Below, in pieces: positions 63,473 through 64,000 of a stretch of 64,000 nt of DNA; positions within the stretch are counted from its first letter, which is position 1, and each line of letters starts with the position of its first letter. Made by a program: the position numbers and the translations under genes. Source of the DNA: Metabacillus niabensis (lineage in GTDB: Bacteria > Bacillota > Bacilli > Bacillales > Bacillaceae). The DNA lies in assembly GCF_020524345.1 (NCBI RefSeq), contig NZ_JAIVLH010000017.1:80384-144383 (forward strand). Reading direction: 5' to 3'. The notes under the pieces were generated by a model. The model saw only the letters and a program-made list of their open reading frames with translations, did no database searches and was not told where the DNA came from.

Positions 63473-63880
63473 TTGCTTTCTTTCTTGGTTTTTCTACTAT
63501 TCTTTTCAGTGATTGGACCAACAGCTGCTAGTGCAAAATCAGAATCCAAAGAAGAAATGCATAACCAAGAAGTTGAAGCATTAGCGGAGGATTTAGAGTT
63601 TTTGATGGAGGAAGCAACTATATATGATTTAGATGGTAATTTAGTAACATTTGATTTTGATAAACTGTCAGTAAGATTTGGTGAAGTTAAAGAACTGCAA
63701 ATTTTAGAATTAGAGATCAATAAAGCAACATGTGAACCTAAAGTAACTAATGGAGTAAAAAGCTATGCAGTTAGTGCAGCAGCTAAAGGTACCTGAGGAG
63801 ATCGTATGATTGCTGCACTTAAAGATCACTTTGGTGTTGCTATTATTGAAGTTTCATTAACTGGTGGTTTATGGGGATAA
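63473..63880 (+). pseudogene. broken signal-peptide gene with in-frame TGA
   Basis: A frame from TTG 63473 encodes a signal peptide (FLVFLLFFSVIGPTAASA) and an acidic segment ending KSYAVSAAAKGT at TGA 63794. The same frame continues GDRMIAALKDHFGVAIIEV to a stop at 63878. No ribosome binding site precedes the TTG; upstream, ATA at 63451 in the context AGGAATTATTAC-ATA is a possible lost start. After the TGA, GAGGAG and an ATG at 63806 could restart translation for 24 residues. Most likely one gene with several lesions, ending where an IS3-type element begins. Confidence 0.55.
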
Positions 63881-63885
63881 TTGAA

Positions 63886-64000
63886 TCGGCTACACTAAAC
63901 TAGACAGGAAAATTAAGGTCAAGTAGACTACAGATATTATACTCGAGGAGAATCTACGATGACTAAAAGAGAACGTCGAACATTTAATGCAGAATTTAAA
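63886..64000 (+). mobile_element. left end of an IS3-family insertion sequence (cut by the window edge)
   Basis: Sequence from about 63886 to the end of the window precedes and starts a transposase gene. The outer end (GGCTACACTAAACTAGACAGG) is a plausible terminal inverted repeat, but the other end is outside the window, so the exact boundary is uncertain. Confidence 0.6.
63959..64000 (+). CDS. IS3-family transposase OrfA (5' end only)
   Basis: ATG at 63959 after CGAGGAG encodes MTKRERRTFNAEFK and runs off the window. This is the typical start of the small helix-turn-helix protein (OrfA) of IS3-family elements, which binds the terminal repeats. Confidence 0.75.
   Translation, partial: MTKRERRTFNAEFK

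Noticed and set aside
1..64000. tRNA, rRNA or prophage genes
   Set aside because: No cloverleaf-like or rRNA-like segments, integrase or structural phage genes were recognised; only one IS fragment at the right edge.

Overview
This 64 kb window is chromosomal DNA from a low-GC, endospore-forming Bacillaceae. Gene content and order closely follow the Bacillus subtilis yhf-yhg-hem-pbpF block and the yhaA-ecs-hit-serC-trpP-scoC-prsA-yhaLMNOPQR-hemZ block. The TRAP-type leader on trpP, a FadR-type operator on the acyl-CoA ligase gene, a NagR-type operator pair on the GlcNAc genes and two 28-residue YjcZ-type sporulation peptides also point to Bacillus or a close relative. No rRNA, tRNA or CRISPR array was seen.

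Layout. 0.1-5.4 kb: amino-sugar use (SIS protein, NagR-type repressor, a GlcNAc PTS EIICB, nagA-nagB) around a divergent promoter with two operators and a cre site. 5.4-8.3 kb: a three-gene ABC transporter of the ABC_sub_bind type. 8.4-12.6 kb: lcfB, yhfI, the small zinc-ribbon gene yhfH and an apparently self-regulated LacI repressor. 12.7-15.0 kb: an ammonium transporter fused to a chemoreceptor signalling domain. 15.1-18.8 kb: yhgE and its TetR regulator yhgD, with matching 23-bp operators before each gene. 18.9-25.6 kb: amidase, hemH, hemE, pbpF, hmoB; hemY is missing from its usual place after hemH. 25.9-29.5 kb: a YhfA-like permease, a Gfo/Idh/MocA oxidoreductase and an aldo-keto reductase. 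29.7-32.4 kb: a translationally coupled YtrA-type GntR/ABC operon. 32.5-32.8 kb: a tandem array of hairpins. 32.9-46.5 kb: PAP2 phosphatase, yhaA, ecsABC, hit, serC, trpP, yhaH, scoC, yhaI, small membrane genes, prsA, yhaL. 46.6-57.2 kb: yhaM, yhaN, yhaO, yhaP, yhaQ, a small conserved gene, yhaR, hemZ.

From about 57.8 kb to the right edge the conserved backbone gives way to an accessory, decaying zone. It holds a frameshifted GNAT gene, an intact GNAT gene and a broken near-copy of it, a secreted/anchored hypothetical, an Asp/Glu-racemase-like protein, a VanZ protein, an ECF sigma gene with one in-frame stop next to its DUF3600 partner, and a signal-peptide gene that is broken and runs into the start of an IS3-family element.

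The most unusual items are: the Amt-chemoreceptor fusion; two separate arrays (32.5 and 41.4 kb) built on the same 52-bp hairpin unit; a composite ~250-bp repeat with seven copies of a 13-bp box in the ecsA-hit gap; the YhgD operator pair; a set of dispersed hairpin repeats, three of which sit beside ecsC and prsA; and the sigma-factor gene interrupted by a single stop codon. All names rest on remembered family features and gene order, not on database searches.
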